From NCBI RefSeq assembly GCF_900108585.1, contig NZ_UESZ01000001.1, positions 2,046,001-2,110,000 on the forward strand: a DNA stretch of 64,000 nt, in the 5' to 3' direction. Shown here in pieces: positions 1-8,666 of this stretch. The notes under the pieces were generated by a model. It had not been told where the DNA came from, did not search any database, and was given only the letters and a program-made list of their open reading frames with translations. The position numbers were made by a program, and so were the translations under genes. The DNA comes from Branchiibius hedensis. GTDB taxonomy: Bacteria; Actinomycetota; Actinomycetes; Actinomycetales; Dermatophilaceae. Positions within the stretch are counted from its first letter, which is position 1, and each line of letters starts with the position of its first letter.

Positions 1-552
1 GACCTTGGCCAGCACACTGGCTGCGGCGACCGAGGAACACTTCATGTCGGCTTTGATCATCGTGCGGACCGGCGGGACCGCCGGTTGCGCCAACTCCGCG
101 AAGAGTCCGACCTGCTCCGGTGCGGTCAGCCAGTCGTGGTTGCCGTCCAGGATCACCAGGTCCGGTCGCACCGGCAGCGCGGTGAGCGCCCGGGTTCCCG
201 CCAGCCGCAACGCCGCGATGATCCCGATCTGGTCGATCTCTGCCGCCGATGCGTGACCGACGGCGTACGCGAAGGCCCACCGACGCACCCGGGGCACCAT
301 CGCCTCACGCGCCGCCGGCGTCAACAGTTTGGAGTCACGCACGCCCTGGGGCGCCGTACGACAGGTCTCATCGATCACCACGACGCCGACACTGACGGGG
401 CCCGCCAGGGCGCCGCGGCCCACCTCGTCCATGCCAGCCAGCAGCCGGTATCCCTCGCGTTGCAGGGCACGCTCGGTCCGCAGGGTGGGCACCTTGGAGG
501 TTCCCGTACGCCGCGTGCGCACCGAGGTGCCCACCGCGCGGGCGGGGGTCAC
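1..552 (-). CDS. rnhB: Ribonuclease HII, 3' end cut by window edge
   Basis: RNase HII cleaves the RNA strand of RNA-DNA hybrids and single ribonucleotides in DNA. The translated minus strand shows the family hallmarks in order: [14 protein letters not shown] with the first catalytic Asp-Glu, then RDSKLL, then ILDGNHDW, then the start of the C-terminal motif ([11 protein letters not shown]) right at base 1. The C-terminus lies outside the window. The start is uncertain: GTG at 552 is the longest option, and in-frame GTG codons at 534, 522 and 492 are alternatives. It follows lepB closely and is the last visible gene of the rplS-lepB-rnhB run. The family call is secure; only the start is open. 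Confidence 0.93.
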   Translation of the reverse strand, partial: MTPARAVGTSVRTRRTGTSKVPTLRTERALQREGYRLLAGMDEVGRGALAGPVSVGVVVIDETCRTAPQGVRDSKLLTPAAREAMVPRVRRWAFAYAVGHASAAEIDQIGIIAALRLAGTRALTALPVRPDLVILDGNHDWLTAPEQVGLFAELAQPAVPPVRTMIKADMKCSSVAAASVLAKV

Positions 553-574
553 GGCGTACTCGCCATGGTCTCGG

Positions 575-1324
575 TCACGGCGAGGGGACCTTCGCGAACA
601 CCTCGGGATGGGAACTGACCGACTGGATGCGGTTCACCGGCCACGCGATGGCGACCACCTCGCCGGTGATGTCGCTCATCGGTACCGAACCGGTCTTGCC
701 GGTGCCGTTGTCGTGCCCGCGTGAATCCCACGAGTCGCCACGGTTGTCGCCCATCACCCACACCGAGTTCGCCGGCACCGTGATGTCGAATTTCTGCCCG
801 CTGGGTGCATTCCCCGGCTTGAGGTAGGAGGACTCGTTGATCGCGACCCCGTTGATCTTCAACGGGCCGCCGGAGTCAGCACAGGTCGCGTCGCAGACCA
901 CATGGTCACCGGGCAACCCGATCAACCGTTTCACCACGTGGTGCCCACCCGCAGGCAGGATGCCCACCCATTCCAGGCCGTTCTTCACCACTGCTTTGAG
1001 ACCGGTGCTCTCCGCGCCCATCTCGCCCCAGGTCGCAGGTGCCTCGAAGACGATGACGTCCCCACGATGCAGCGGTGAGTGCTGCGGCGTCAGTTTGCTG
1101 ACCAGGATCCGGTCACCCACATCGAGGGTGTTCTCCATCGACTCGGACGGGATCGAGAACGGCTGCACCAAGAAGGTCTTGACCAGGAACGACAGGGCCA
1201 ATGCGATGACCACGATGATGACGAGTTCACGCAGGAAGGAGCCGCGGGTCTTCTCCTTGCGGCCGGTCTGGACCGGCGGTGCGGCGCCCGGCGGCAACTG
1301 CTCGTCCGGAGGTGCGTCCGTCAT
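575..1324 (-). CDS. lepB: Signal peptidase I (first of three tandem copies)
   Basis: Membrane-bound serine protease (family S26) that removes signal peptides from exported proteins. The 249-aa product has a short cytoplasmic N-terminus and one membrane segment at about residues 32-53. The catalytic Ser62 lies in [10 protein letters not shown] and the general-base Lys132 in [13 protein letters not shown]. The late box [15 protein letters not shown] is also intact. The ATG overlaps the stop of the upstream lepB copy (ATGA), so translation is probably coupled. Compared with the other copies it has a Cys pair around residues 144-148 in the non-catalytic domain. Confidence 0.95.
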   Translation of the reverse strand: MTDAPPDEQLPPGAAPPVQTGRKEKTRGSFLRELVIIVVIALALSFLVKTFLVQPFSIPSESMENTLDVGDRILVSKLTPQHSPLHRGDVIVFEAPATWGEMGAESTGLKAVVKNGLEWVGILPAGGHHVVKRLIGLPGDHVVCDATCADSGGPLKINGVAINESSYLKPGNAPSGQKFDITVPANSVWVMGDNRGDSWDSRGHDNGTGKTGSVPMSDITGEVVAIAWPVNRIQSVSSHPEVFAKVPSP

Positions 1325-2034
1325 TGACCAGACCCTTTCGATGGGATGTCGTAGATGTCAGGGTAATCCGACAGACCGCCGATGCGATCCCATGGCCAGA
1401 TCACCACGACGGCGCGGCCGGTCACGTCCGAGATGGGTACCGATCCTGTGGCACCCGTGCCGTCGTCGTGGAACCGTGAGTCGGCGGAGTCACCGCGGTG
1501 GTCGCCCATGACCCAGACCGAGTCGGCGGGCACGGTGATGTTGAACTTCTTGCTGCTGGGCGCCTCGCCCGGATAGAGCTCGGTCTCTTTCAACGCCACC
1601 CCGTTGACGGTGATCTGACCGGCCGCGTTGCAACACACGACGTGGTCGCCCGGCAGGCCGATCACCCGCTTGATCAGGTGGTTGTCGCCGGCCGGGTAGA
1701 GCCCGACGAACTCCAGGGCGTTCTGCACGACCCCGCTCAGCCCGGCGCGCGGCGGGGCGTCCTGCTGACCCTGCAACCATCCCCCGGGGTCGGAGAAGAC
1801 AATCACGTCGCCGCGGTTGATCTGCTGGAAGCGCGGTGTCAGTTTGCTGACCAGGATGCGGTCCCCGGGGATGAGGGTGTTCTCCATCGATCCCGACGGG
1901 ATCCAGAACGGTTGCACCAGGAAGGTCTTGATCAGCAGCGACAGGATCACCGAGCAGGCGACCACGATGAAGACCTCGCGCAGCCAACGCCACCCCGACC
2001 GCCGCGCGGCCGGGCGTTGTTCCCCCACTGTCAT
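1321..2034 (-). CDS. lepB: Signal peptidase I (second of three tandem copies)
   Basis: Second S26 signal peptidase, 237 aa from the chosen ATG at 2034. One membrane segment lies at about residues 20-41; catalytic Ser49 is in IPSGSMENTL and Lys122 in HLIKRVIGLPGD, followed by VWVMGDHRGDSADSR. An in-frame GTG at 2064 would add ten residues but overlaps the end of the preceding lepB; the ATG with a GGTGATC stretch upstream is preferred. Its stop overlaps the start of the next lepB by four bases. It resembles the first copy more than the third, which suggests a local duplication. Confidence 0.94.
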   Translation of the reverse strand: MTVGEQRPAARRSGWRWLREVFIVVACSVILSLLIKTFLVQPFWIPSGSMENTLIPGDRILVSKLTPRFQQINRGDVIVFSDPGGWLQGQQDAPPRAGLSGVVQNALEFVGLYPAGDNHLIKRVIGLPGDHVVCCNAAGQITVNGVALKETELYPGEAPSSKKFNITVPADSVWVMGDHRGDSADSRFHDDGTGATGSVPISDVTGRAVVVIWPWDRIGGLSDYPDIYDIPSKGSGQ

Positions 2035-2045
2035 CCCGTGATCAC

Positions 2046-2675
2046 CTAGCGCAGTGTGCCCCACGAACCTAGGGGCCAGTACCGCCAGGTCACGGTTCCG
2101 ATCACCTGGTCCTCCGGGACGCTTCCGCCGCCGGGATCGCCGAGGTGGCCACGGGAATCGTCGCTGGCGATCCGATTGTCACCCATGACGAACACCCGAC
2201 CGGCGGGCACCACGATGTCGAACGGGGTGGCGCTGGAACTCATCCCCGCCGGCAGATAACTCTCGTTGACCGCTGCGCCGTTGACCGTGAGCACACCGTC
2301 GGCACCGACTTTGAGGTGATCGCCGGGCAGCCCGATGACGCGCTTGACGTAGTCGGTCTCGCCGACCCGCACGCCCAGCGCGGTTCCCACCGACCGCACC
2401 ATGCCGGCCAGCCCGCCAGGCGCAGCGGGGGCCTGCGAGAACACACCGTCGCCGTCGAAGACGATAACGTCGCCCCGGTGCAGGTCGTGGGCGCCCGGTT
2501 TCCACACCACGATGCGGTTACCGACACTCAGGGTCGGGCTCATCGAGGCCGACGGCACCGTGAAGGTCTCCACGACCAGACCGCGCAGCACCACCAGGAG
2601 CAGAAGCCCGATCAGGACCAGCCAGGGCCACCGGCGCCGGGGACGCGAAACGGGCAACGACGCGCTGGTTGACAC
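2046..2675 (-). CDS. lepB: Signal peptidase I (third of three tandem copies, divergent)
   Basis: S26 signal peptidase of 209 aa using the GTG at 2675, which lies after the rplS stop. Longer versions would run into rplS and read as low-complexity Pro/Arg sequence. It has a membrane segment at about residues 18-35, Ser44 in VPSASMSPTL, Lys111 in DYVKRVIGLPGD and the box VFVMGDNRIASDDSR. It lacks the long insertion between the Ser and Lys boxes seen in the other two copies, so it is the outlier of the set. It sits 31 bases after rplS. Confidence 0.92.
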   Translation of the reverse strand: MSTSASLPVSRPRRRWPWLVLIGLLLLVVLRGLVVETFTVPSASMSPTLSVGNRIVVWKPGAHDLHRGDVIVFDGDGVFSQAPAAPGGLAGMVRSVGTALGVRVGETDYVKRVIGLPGDHLKVGADGVLTVNGAAVNESYLPAGMSSSATPFDIVVPAGRVFVMGDNRIASDDSRGHLGDPGGGSVPEDQVIGTVTWRYWPLGSWGTLR

Positions 2676-2706
2676 GTCGTTGCCCGTAGCTGGAGTTGGC
2701 AGTGGC

Positions 2707-3069
2707 TCAGGCCTTGGCGGCCGGGGTCTCGCGCTTCTCCTTGATCTTGGCGGCCTTGCCGCGCAGGTCGCGCAGGTAGTACAGCTTGGCGCGACGGACG
2801 TCACCGCGGGTCACGACCTCGATCTTGTCGATGACCGGGGTGTGCAGCGGGAAGGTGCGCTCCACGCCGACGCCGAAGCTGACCTTGCGGACGGTGAAGG
2901 TCTCCCCGATGCCACCACCGTGACGGCGGATGACGACACCCTGGAAGGCCTGCACACGGGAGCGGGTACCTTCGATGACCTTCACGTGCACCTTGACGGT
3001 GTCACCGGCGCGGAAGGCCGGGATGTCGGAGCGCAGGCTCTGGGCGTCGAGTTCGTCGAACTTCTGCAT
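2707..3069 (-). CDS. rplS: 50S ribosomal protein L19
   Basis: Component of the large ribosomal subunit at the interface with the 30S subunit. The 120-aa product matches the family in length and shows the conserved blocks [34 protein letters not shown] and [17 protein letters not shown]. The ATG at 3069 is preceded by an AAGGAAG ribosome-binding site. It is the first gene of a minus-strand run continuing into three lepB genes and rnhB, an arrangement common in actinobacteria. Confidence 0.98.
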   Translation of the reverse strand: MQKFDELDAQSLRSDIPAFRAGDTVKVHVKVIEGTRSRVQAFQGVVIRRHGGGIGETFTVRKVSFGVGVERTFPLHTPVIDKIEVVTRGDVRRAKLYYLRDLRGKAAKIKEKRETPAAKA

Positions 3070-3213
3070 GACGTACTACTTCCTTGCGGCGCCACAGGTC
3101 GCGCGCGATCGATCATTCGATGTCGGAGTAGTCCGCTGACCACATGAGCCGGTGTTCGCGAAGAACTGGCTCACTCCCCCTGCGGCGGGGGTCAGATGTG
3201 CCGGACGTACCGG
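3070..3213. promoter_or_regulatory. rplS upstream region with small GC hairpin
   Basis: This 144-base gap separates the ABC exporter operon from rplS, both on the minus strand. A five-base C/G hairpin (CCCCC at 3176-3180, GGGGG at 3187-3191) lies just after the exporter stop and could act as a weak terminator, although it has no T-run. The remainder must carry the rplS promoter; I could not pick convincing -35/-10 boxes. Confidence 0.35.
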
Positions 3214-4104
3214 TCAAGTCTGCCAGTCCGGGCCGCTATGTGTGAAATCGCGGTCCAGCATCAGCATGCGTTCCTCGATCGTGGCCGGCACCGCGGTCAA
3301 GGTGGCCGTCACCTGCGCATTGCCCAGAACCGCCTGCACCCGGTCCGGTGATGCGGCGACGACCCGCACCGCCCGCCCGTCCAAGGTCGCGGCGAGCCCG
3401 GCGTCGCTGAGCGCTGCGAAGGCACTGGTCCAGTCCTCGCAACGGACCGCCACTGCGGTGGCACCGTCGATGACGTCGGTCTCCGTCCCTTGCGCAACCA
3501 GTCGGCCGTGCGACATCAGCAGCAACCGGTCACATTGCTGCGCCTCCTGCATGTAGTGGGTGGTGACCAGCACCCCGACTCCGGCGTCGGACTGGTCCCG
3601 GATGGTGTCCCACAGCCGCGCGCGGGCCAACGCGTCCACCCCTGAGGTGGGCTCATCCAGGAGCACGGCCGCCGGGTGGTGCGACAGCGCGGCGACGAAC
3701 GCCGCCTGCCGCTGGGCACCCAGGGGTACCTGCCCGACCAGCCGATCGGCGTACGGCGCGAGGTCGTCGGGCAGCTGCGGCACCGAGGTGCCGTACGCGT
3801 CCGCGACGAAGGCGAGGTTCTCGCGCAGGGTGAGGTCGCGGTACAGGCCGAGGTTCTGCGGCACGTAGCCGATCGATCGGCGGCGCTCGCGGTTGGGCGG
3901 TCTGCCGAGCAGACCCACGACGCCCGAACTGACCGGCAGCAGCCCCAGCAGCATCCGCATCACCGTGGTCTTGCCGGCCCCGTTGGCCCCCAGCAGGCCC
4001 ACGACCTCCCCACCCCGCACCCGCAGGGACACCTCGTCGACCGCGGTGAAGTCACCGAACCGGCGCGTGACGTGATCGGCGGACAGCACGATCGGGGCGC
4101 TCAT
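3214..4104 (-). CDS. ABC-2 exporter ATPase, second of two (YbhF C-half-like)
   Basis: ATP-binding subunit of an export-type transporter, 296 aa. Walker A is GANGAGKT at residues 39-46, the Q-loop is in YVPQNLGLY, Walker B is VLLDEP at 147-152 and the H-loop is in VTTHYMQEA. The signature motif reads PLGAQRQ (127-133) instead of LSGGQ. A non-canonical PLGxxQR signature is, from memory, normal for the second ATPase half of YbhF-like drug exporters. The ATG at 4104 overlaps the stop of the first ATPase. Together with that ATPase and the permease it looks like a YbhF protein split in two, serving one exporter. The substrate is not deducible. Confidence 0.9.
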   Translation of the reverse strand: MSAPIVLSADHVTRRFGDFTAVDEVSLRVRGGEVVGLLGANGAGKTTVMRMLLGLLPVSSGVVGLLGRPPNRERRRSIGYVPQNLGLYRDLTLRENLAFVADAYGTSVPQLPDDLAPYADRLVGQVPLGAQRQAAFVAALSHHPAAVLLDEPTSGVDALARARLWDTIRDQSDAGVGVLVTTHYMQEAQQCDRLLLMSHGRLVAQGTETDVIDGATAVAVRCEDWTSAFAALSDAGLAATLDGRAVRVVAASPDRVQAVLGNAQVTATLTAVPATIEERMLMLDRDFTHSGPDWQT

Positions 4105-4928
4105 GCCGGCACCGGGGTCAGTTGGCGTTGCAGGGACAGTGCGATGACGATGTCTTCGAGGTCCGGTTCGGTCGTCGTGCAGTCTGTCGGCAGCGCCTCG
4201 CCGACGGGCCAGTACTCGTGTCGCTGCCGGCCGCGCCGCCACGACCATTGCGGACGGACCGCGCGAGTGCCCGTCGTGACGGTGCCGGCGAACCCGGCCC
4301 GCACGTCGTCGTACGTGCCCTGCACCAGCACCTGACCGGCGTCCAGGATGACTAGGTGACCGGCCCGCTCGGCTTCGTCGAGATAGGTCGTCGACATCAG
4401 CACCGCAGCACCGTCGGCCGCGCACCGGGAGATCATCCGCCACAGGTCGATCCGACTCACCGGATCCACCCCGGTGCTGGGCTCGTCGAGCACCACCAGC
4501 GAAGGGTCGTGCACGATCGCCATACAGAAGCCGAGTTTGCGGCGCATCCCGCCGGACAGTTGCCGGGCGAGCCGGCCTGGGACGTCGGCCAGGCCCGCGT
4601 CGGTGAGCAATCGGGTACGCCGATCGGCCAGTTCGCTGCCCGCCATGCCGTAGACGCCGCCGGCGAAGTCCAGATTCTCGGCCACGCTCAGGTTGGCCCA
4701 GCTACCGGCCGAAGCCGGCAGATAGCCGATCTCGGCTTTGCCGGGTGCGGACACGGTCCCGGCCGTCGGGGTGACTTCCCGGACCACGGTGCGCAGCAAC
4801 GTACTCTTCCCGGCGCCGTCCCCGCCGACGACCGCGACGACGGTACCTGCGGGCACCTCGACACTGACGTCCTGCAGGGCGAGCGTGTCACCGAACTGCA
4901 CTGTCACATCGGCCAGTTCGGCGCTCAT
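4101..4928 (-). CDS. ABC-2 exporter ATPase, first of two (YbhF N-half-like)
   Basis: 275-aa nucleotide-binding protein. It has Walker A GGDGAGKS at residues 35-42, a canonical LSGGM signature at 124-128, Walker B VVLDEP at 145-150 and a D-loop STGVDP. The ATG at 4928 overlaps the permease stop by four bases, and its own stop overlaps the second ATPase by four bases, so the three genes are almost certainly one translational unit. Its signature is normal while that of its partner is not, suggesting an asymmetric heterodimer. About 45 residues follow the ATPase core and end in a Trp/Arg-rich stretch of unknown role. Confidence 0.9.
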   Translation of the reverse strand: MSAELADVTVQFGDTLALQDVSVEVPAGTVVAVVGGDGAGKSTLLRTVVREVTPTAGTVSAPGKAEIGYLPASAGSWANLSVAENLDFAGGVYGMAGSELADRRTRLLTDAGLADVPGRLARQLSGGMRRKLGFCMAIVHDPSLVVLDEPSTGVDPVSRIDLWRMISRCAADGAAVLMSTTYLDEAERAGHLVILDAGQVLVQGTYDDVRAGFAGTVTTGTRAVRPQWSWRRGRQRHEYWPVGEALPTDCTTTEPDLEDIVIALSLQRQLTPVPA

Positions 4929-5971
4929 GAGGGCACCACCTCTGCGGTCTTGTCGTTCCCTTTGCGCTCCGGCGCCAGATCGCGGCGGAAGCGCAGGGTC
5001 GCGGCGCTGAAGACCAGGACCGCCATGACCGCGAGCACCAGGAACGGCACCCACAACGAGGAGATCGACGCACCCCGCAGCATGATGCCCTGGGAGATCA
5101 TCGTGAAGTAGGTCAGCGGCAACAGGTAGCCGATCCATCGGACACCGGCCGCCATGGCGTCCAGCGGAAAGATCATGCCGGACAACAGGATCTGCGGCAT
5201 CAGGACGAGGATCGCGGTCTGGATCGCCTGCCCGGAGGTCTGGGAGATGGTCGAGATGAAGACACCGATCCCCAGGACGACGAAGAGGAACAGCGCTGCG
5301 CCGAGCGCGAACAACAACACGTTGCCGTTGAACGGAACTCCGAACAACCAGACGCCCAGGACGGTCACGATGATCATGTCCAGCGCACCGAGGATGAAGT
5401 ACGGCGTGATCTTGCCCAGGATGATCGTGCTGGGCTTGATCGGCATGACCGCGAGCTGTTCGAGGGTGCCGGCTTCGCGTTCGCGCACCAGCCCGATGCT
5501 GGTGACGATGGTGCCGATGAAGGTCAGGATGAGACCGATGATCGCCGGGATCATCACCCAGGAGGTTTTCAGCTCCGGGTTGAACAGCACGTGCACGGAC
5601 ACCTTGTCGCCCAGCAGGTTGAGGCGACCGACGGCCGACTGCGCGGCGAAGAGGTTGGAGCCGTCGACGTACACCTGCGGCTTGCCGCCGTCGGCGACGA
5701 ACGCCACGTCAACCGAGTTGTCCCGCAGGAGGTTTCGTGCCTGCTCGGCGCCTCCGGACGATTCGGTTGTCTTGACCTCGAAGAAGTCCGGTAGCGAACC
5801 GGTTACCTGCTGGGATTGCGAGCCAAGGACCGCTGTCTGCACGGACGACACGTAGAAGTTGGCCGCGTAGCCGAAGACGACGAGCAGTAACAGCGGGAGG
5901 GCCACGATCAGTCCGACGGTCCGCTTGTCGCGGAACAGCTCCCGGAACTCCTTGCGAATCATCGCGTTCAT
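4925..5971 (-). CDS. ABC-2 type exporter permease (YbhR/YbhS-like)
   Basis: 348-aa membrane subunit of the exporter encoded with the two downstream ATPases. An N-terminal segment RKEFRELFRDKRT precedes the first membrane helix (about 19-40). A large extracytoplasmic region of about 130 residues follows, then five or six helices containing the ABC-2 motif GLVREREAGTLEQLAVMP. The ATG at 5971 is chosen; a GTG at 6010 would add 13 residues but would begin inside the palindrome at 6004-6017 that I read as the regulator's operator. First gene of the operon, divergent from a TetR regulator. The likely role is drug or small-molecule efflux. Confidence 0.88.
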   Translation of the reverse strand: MNAMIRKEFRELFRDKRTVGLIVALPLLLLVVFGYAANFYVSSVQTAVLGSQSQQVTGSLPDFFEVKTTESSGGAEQARNLLRDNSVDVAFVADGGKPQVYVDGSNLFAAQSAVGRLNLLGDKVSVHVLFNPELKTSWVMIPAIIGLILTFIGTIVTSIGLVREREAGTLEQLAVMPIKPSTIILGKITPYFILGALDMIIVTVLGVWLFGVPFNGNVLLFALGAALFLFVVLGIGVFISTISQTSGQAIQTAILVLMPQILLSGMIFPLDAMAAGVRWIGYLLPLTYFTMISQGIMLRGASISSLWVPFLVLAVMAVLVFSAATLRFRRDLAPERKGNDKTAEVVPS

Positions 5972-6003
5972 GCTGACCACCGTATGGGCGTCTGTCGATT
6001 TAT

Positions 6004-6017
6004 TCAACACCTGTTGA
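6004..6017. promoter_or_regulatory. Palindrome in TetR/exporter divergent promoter
   Basis: Perfect inverted repeat TCAACA-CC-TGTTGA in the short gap between the exporter permease and the divergent TetR gene. Its position covers the likely promoters of both, as expected for an operator bound by the adjacent regulator. The palindrome is seen directly; TetR binding is inferred. Confidence 0.6.
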
Positions 6018-6047
6018 TTAAAAGCCCGCCCGGGTTACCCTCCAGGG

Positions 6048-6662
6048 GTGAGCCATGAGTCGAGACGCCGCGGCCGGCCCGCCGCCAACGCGGTCGACGG
6101 ACGCGAACGGATCGTGGCCGCGGCGCGGAACCAGTTCGCGGCCAAGGGTTTTCGTGCGACGACGCTGCGGTCGATTGCGAGCGAGGCAGGCGTCGACGTT
6201 GCGCTCATCGCGCATCACTTCGGCAGCAAGCTGGGCCTGTTCGCAGCCAGCCTGCAACTGCCCGAGAAGGCGCACACCTTGCTGCTGTCGTCCCTGGCCG
6301 GTCCCCCGCGCACGCAGGGGAAGCGATTGACGGCGGCGTACCTGTCCCTGTGGGAGGACCCGCAGACCGGACCACAGATACAGGCGATCACCCGCGCCGC
6401 CGTTGCCGACCCCGAGGCGTCCAGCGCTTTGCAGAGCACTCTGAGTGGTTTGGTCGCGCAGGCCGACGTCCACCAGTTACTCGAGGGTCGGCGTACCGGA
6501 TTCTTCCTGGCGATGTCCCACCTGCTCGGCATCGCCATCATGCGCTACGTGGTGCAGCTGCCGGACATCGCCGGCGCCGACCTGGACGAGCTCGCCGCCC
6601 GGATCGCCCCTGCGGTCCAACGCCACCTGGATGCTTCCGACAAGCAGACCTCAGCCTCGTAG
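6048..6662 (+). CDS. TetR family transcriptional regulator
   Basis: 204-aa regulator with an N-terminal helix-turn-helix (about residues 18-65: [28 protein letters not shown] and [10 protein letters not shown]) and a C-terminal ligand-binding region. The start is GTG at 6048. It is divergent from the ABC exporter, with a palindrome between them, so it probably represses the exporter and itself until a ligand binds. The layout resembles CecR (YbiH) beside ybhGFSR in E. coli. Its last 12 bases overlap the end of the convergent trmD fusion gene. Confidence 0.9.
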   Translation: MSHESRRRGRPAANAVDGRERIVAAARNQFAAKGFRATTLRSIASEAGVDVALIAHHFGSKLGLFAASLQLPEKAHTLLLSSLAGPPRTQGKRLTAAYLSLWEDPQTGPQIQAITRAAVADPEASSALQSTLSGLVAQADVHQLLEGRRTGFFLAMSHLLGIAIMRYVVQLPDIAGADLDELAARIAPAVQRHLDASDKQTSAS

Positions 6663-7823
6663 CGACTTGCGCAAATAGACCTGGTCCTCCTCGAACCCGG
6701 GCGGCGCGCTGACCGGCCGGAAGCCCGCCCGCTGGTACATCTTCAGGTTGCGAGTGTTGCCTCTCGCGGTGGCCAACGCGACGGCCCGGGTAGCGGCCGG
6801 GGCCGACGTTTCGGCGTACTCCAGCAACCGGCGGCCGATCCCCCGGCCGGACAGATCCGGAGCCACCATCAGCCGGGCGATGAACCAGGTATCGCCCTGC
6901 TCCTGGACCCGCACCGATCCGACCATCCGGCCCTCCGGACTGCGCGCCACATAGGTCTGCCAGTCGGCCAACGACTCCGTCAGCGACGAAACCGTCTCGT
7001 GCTGAGCGGGATTGCTTAGGGTGTTGTTGTTGATTCCCACCTGCAACCAGCAGGCGTGGGTGAGGGTCAGCAATTCACCGACGTCCGCCGGAGTGGCCAG
7101 CCGGATCTCCAGGTCGCCGGCGCTCATCGCGGCGGCAGCCGGCAGCAGGTCGGGCCGGCGTGCCGCGGTGCGGGTCAGCCGTTGTGCGTGGCGCCAGGCC
7201 GCGATCTTGGCGTGGTCACCGGACAGCAGCACCTCGGGCACGCGTCGGCCGTGCCAGTCGGCCGGTTTGGTGTAGACCGGGTACTCCAGCAGGCCATCCT
7301 CGTGCGACTCCTCGACCAAGGAGTCGGCGTTACCGATGACTCCGGGGATCAGCCGGGCGATCGCTTCGACCATCGCCAGGACCGCGACGTCGCCGCCATT
7401 GAGTACGTAATCGCCCAACGACAGGATGCGCACGTCGAAGTCGCGCGCGGCGTAGTCGTAGACCCGTTCGTCGATGCCTTCGTAGCGACCGCAGGCGAAG
7501 ACCAGATGGGACTGGGCGGCAAGGTCGCGGGCCGTCGCCTGATCGAAGCGTTGACCACCGGGCCCGGGGACGATCAGGACCGGCCGCGAGTCCGACTGTG
7601 CCGCAACGTGATCCAGCGCCTCAGACCACGGCTGCGGCTTCATCACCATACCGGCTCCCCCACCGTACGGAGTGTCGTCCACGGTGCGGTGCCGGTCGTG
7701 GGTGAAGTCGCGCAGATCGTGCACTCGCAGATCGATCAACCCGTCACGGCGGGCCTTCCCGATCAGCGAAAGATCCAGCGGCGCAAGGTAATCGGGGAAG
7801 ATGCTGATGACGTCGAGCTGCAC
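6651..7823 (-). CDS. trmD: tRNA (guanine37-N1)-methyltransferase fused to a GNAT acetyltransferase
   Basis: Residues about 1-228 are a complete TrmD, which methylates G37 of tRNA using S-adenosylmethionine. Visible motifs are [35 protein letters not shown], the knot segment [13 protein letters not shown] and [12 protein letters not shown]. Without a stop codon the frame continues through a short Ala-rich linker ([12 protein letters not shown]) into a GNAT domain (about 237-390). That domain has the acetyl-CoA loop [13 protein letters not shown] and the final [13 protein letters not shown] block. The total is 390 aa against about 230-250 for ordinary TrmD. GTG at 7823 is chosen because it fits family N-termini; GTG at 7835 is possible. 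It follows rimM directly. The substrate of the acetyltransferase half is unknown. Confidence 0.93.
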   Translation of the reverse strand: MQLDVISIFPDYLAPLDLSLIGKARRDGLIDLRVHDLRDFTHDRHRTVDDTPYGGGAGMVMKPQPWSEALDHVAAQSDSRPVLIVPGPGGQRFDQATARDLAAQSHLVFACGRYEGIDERVYDYAARDFDVRILSLGDYVLNGGDVAVLAMVEAIARLIPGVIGNADSLVEESHEDGLLEYPVYTKPADWHGRRVPEVLLSGDHAKIAAWRHAQRLTRTAARRPDLLPAAAAMSAGDLEIRLATPADVGELLTLTHACWLQVGINNNTLSNPAQHETVSSLTESLADWQTYVARSPEGRMVGSVRVQEQGDTWFIARLMVAPDLSGRGIGRRLLEYAETSAPAATRAVALATARGNTRNLKMYQRAGFRPVSAPPGFEEDQVYLRKSLRG

Positions 7824-7824
7824 G

Positions 7825-8337
7825 TCACTGCTCACCGAGTTCGAGCAGACCCTCCGGTGGGTCAATCACAACGATGCCCCGCTCGGTGTCGACCTCCGGG
7901 ACGATCTCCTCGACGAAGGGAACGTACGCCGTGCCGCCAGCGGCCAGCGTGACCTCCAGCAGGTCCTGGACCGGGCGGGAAAGCAGGTCCGCGACAGTCC
8001 CGACGACCCGGCCCGCGGTGTCCTGGACGGACAGACCGACCAGGTCATCGGCGTACCACGCGTCGTCCTCGTCCTCGTCGGGCGCACCCAGCAAGCGGAC
8101 GCCACGCAGTGCTTCGGCGGCCGTCCGGTCGAGGTGGCCCTCGAAGGACAGCAACTGAATCCCGTTGTGGTCGCGGGCCGTTCGGATCACCAGCGGCCCA
8201 GTACTGGCTGGTTCGGTGGTGAATGACTGCCCCGTCAGGAAGCGTTCCTCGGGTCGGTCGGTGTGCACCTGGACGGTCACCTCACCGCGCAGGCCGTGTG
8301 GTTTGCCGATCCGGGCGATCAGGACATCGTCAGCCAC
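7825..8337 (-). CDS. rimM: 16S rRNA processing protein RimM
   Basis: Assists maturation of the 30S subunit head by binding S19 and 16S rRNA. The 170-aa product shows the N-terminal barrel ([19 protein letters not shown]), the middle block [15 protein letters not shown], then the PRC-barrel part ([38 protein letters not shown]). GTG at 8337 is chosen because a GGGGG Shine-Dalgarno lies six bases upstream and the protein then begins like its relatives; the frame stays open to 8376. It sits between the KH protein gene and trmD in the usual order. Confidence 0.94.
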   Translation of the reverse strand: MADDVLIARIGKPHGLRGEVTVQVHTDRPEERFLTGQSFTTEPASTGPLVIRTARDHNGIQLLSFEGHLDRTAAEALRGVRLLGAPDEDEDDAWYADDLVGLSVQDTAGRVVGTVADLLSRPVQDLLEVTLAAGGTAYVPFVEEIVPEVDTERGIVVIDPPEGLLELGEQ

Positions 8338-8421
8338 CAGCAACCCCCGGGCAGCATGACGCCCGGGCACGAACACGTCGTACCCGGGCGATCAGCATTG
8401 GACCGAGGCGATCCACGTCGG

Positions 8422-8664
8422 TCAGCGCACGCGGTCGGTGTCGACGATGTCGACCCGGACGTTCTTACCACCGGCGAGAGCGCCGACGACTGTACGCAGC
8501 GCCGAAGCGGTGCGACCGGAACGGCCGATCACGCGGCCGATGTCGTCCGGGTGCACCCGCACTTCGAGCAGTTCCCCGCGCCGGCCGTTCTTGGCCCGCA
8601 CGACAACGTCCTCGTCGTGGTCGACGATGCCCTTGACCAGGTGCTCCAGAGCCTCTTCCAACAA
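8422..8664 (-). CDS. khpA: KH-domain RNA-binding protein KhpA
   Basis: 80-aa single KH domain protein with the RNA-binding GxxG loop in VIGRSGRTA and the start LEEALEHLVKGIVDH that is typical of the actinobacterial protein between rpsP and rimM. It starts with TTG at 8664, two bases after the rpsP stop, so it is likely translationally coupled. From work in other Gram-positives, KhpA forms a complex with KhpB affecting RNA and cell-division control; that role here is inferred from family. Confidence 0.92.
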   Translation of the reverse strand: MLEEALEHLVKGIVDHDEDVVVRAKNGRRGELLEVRVHPDDIGRVIGRSGRTASALRTVVGALAGGKNVRVDIVDTDRVR

Positions 8665-8666
8665 GG

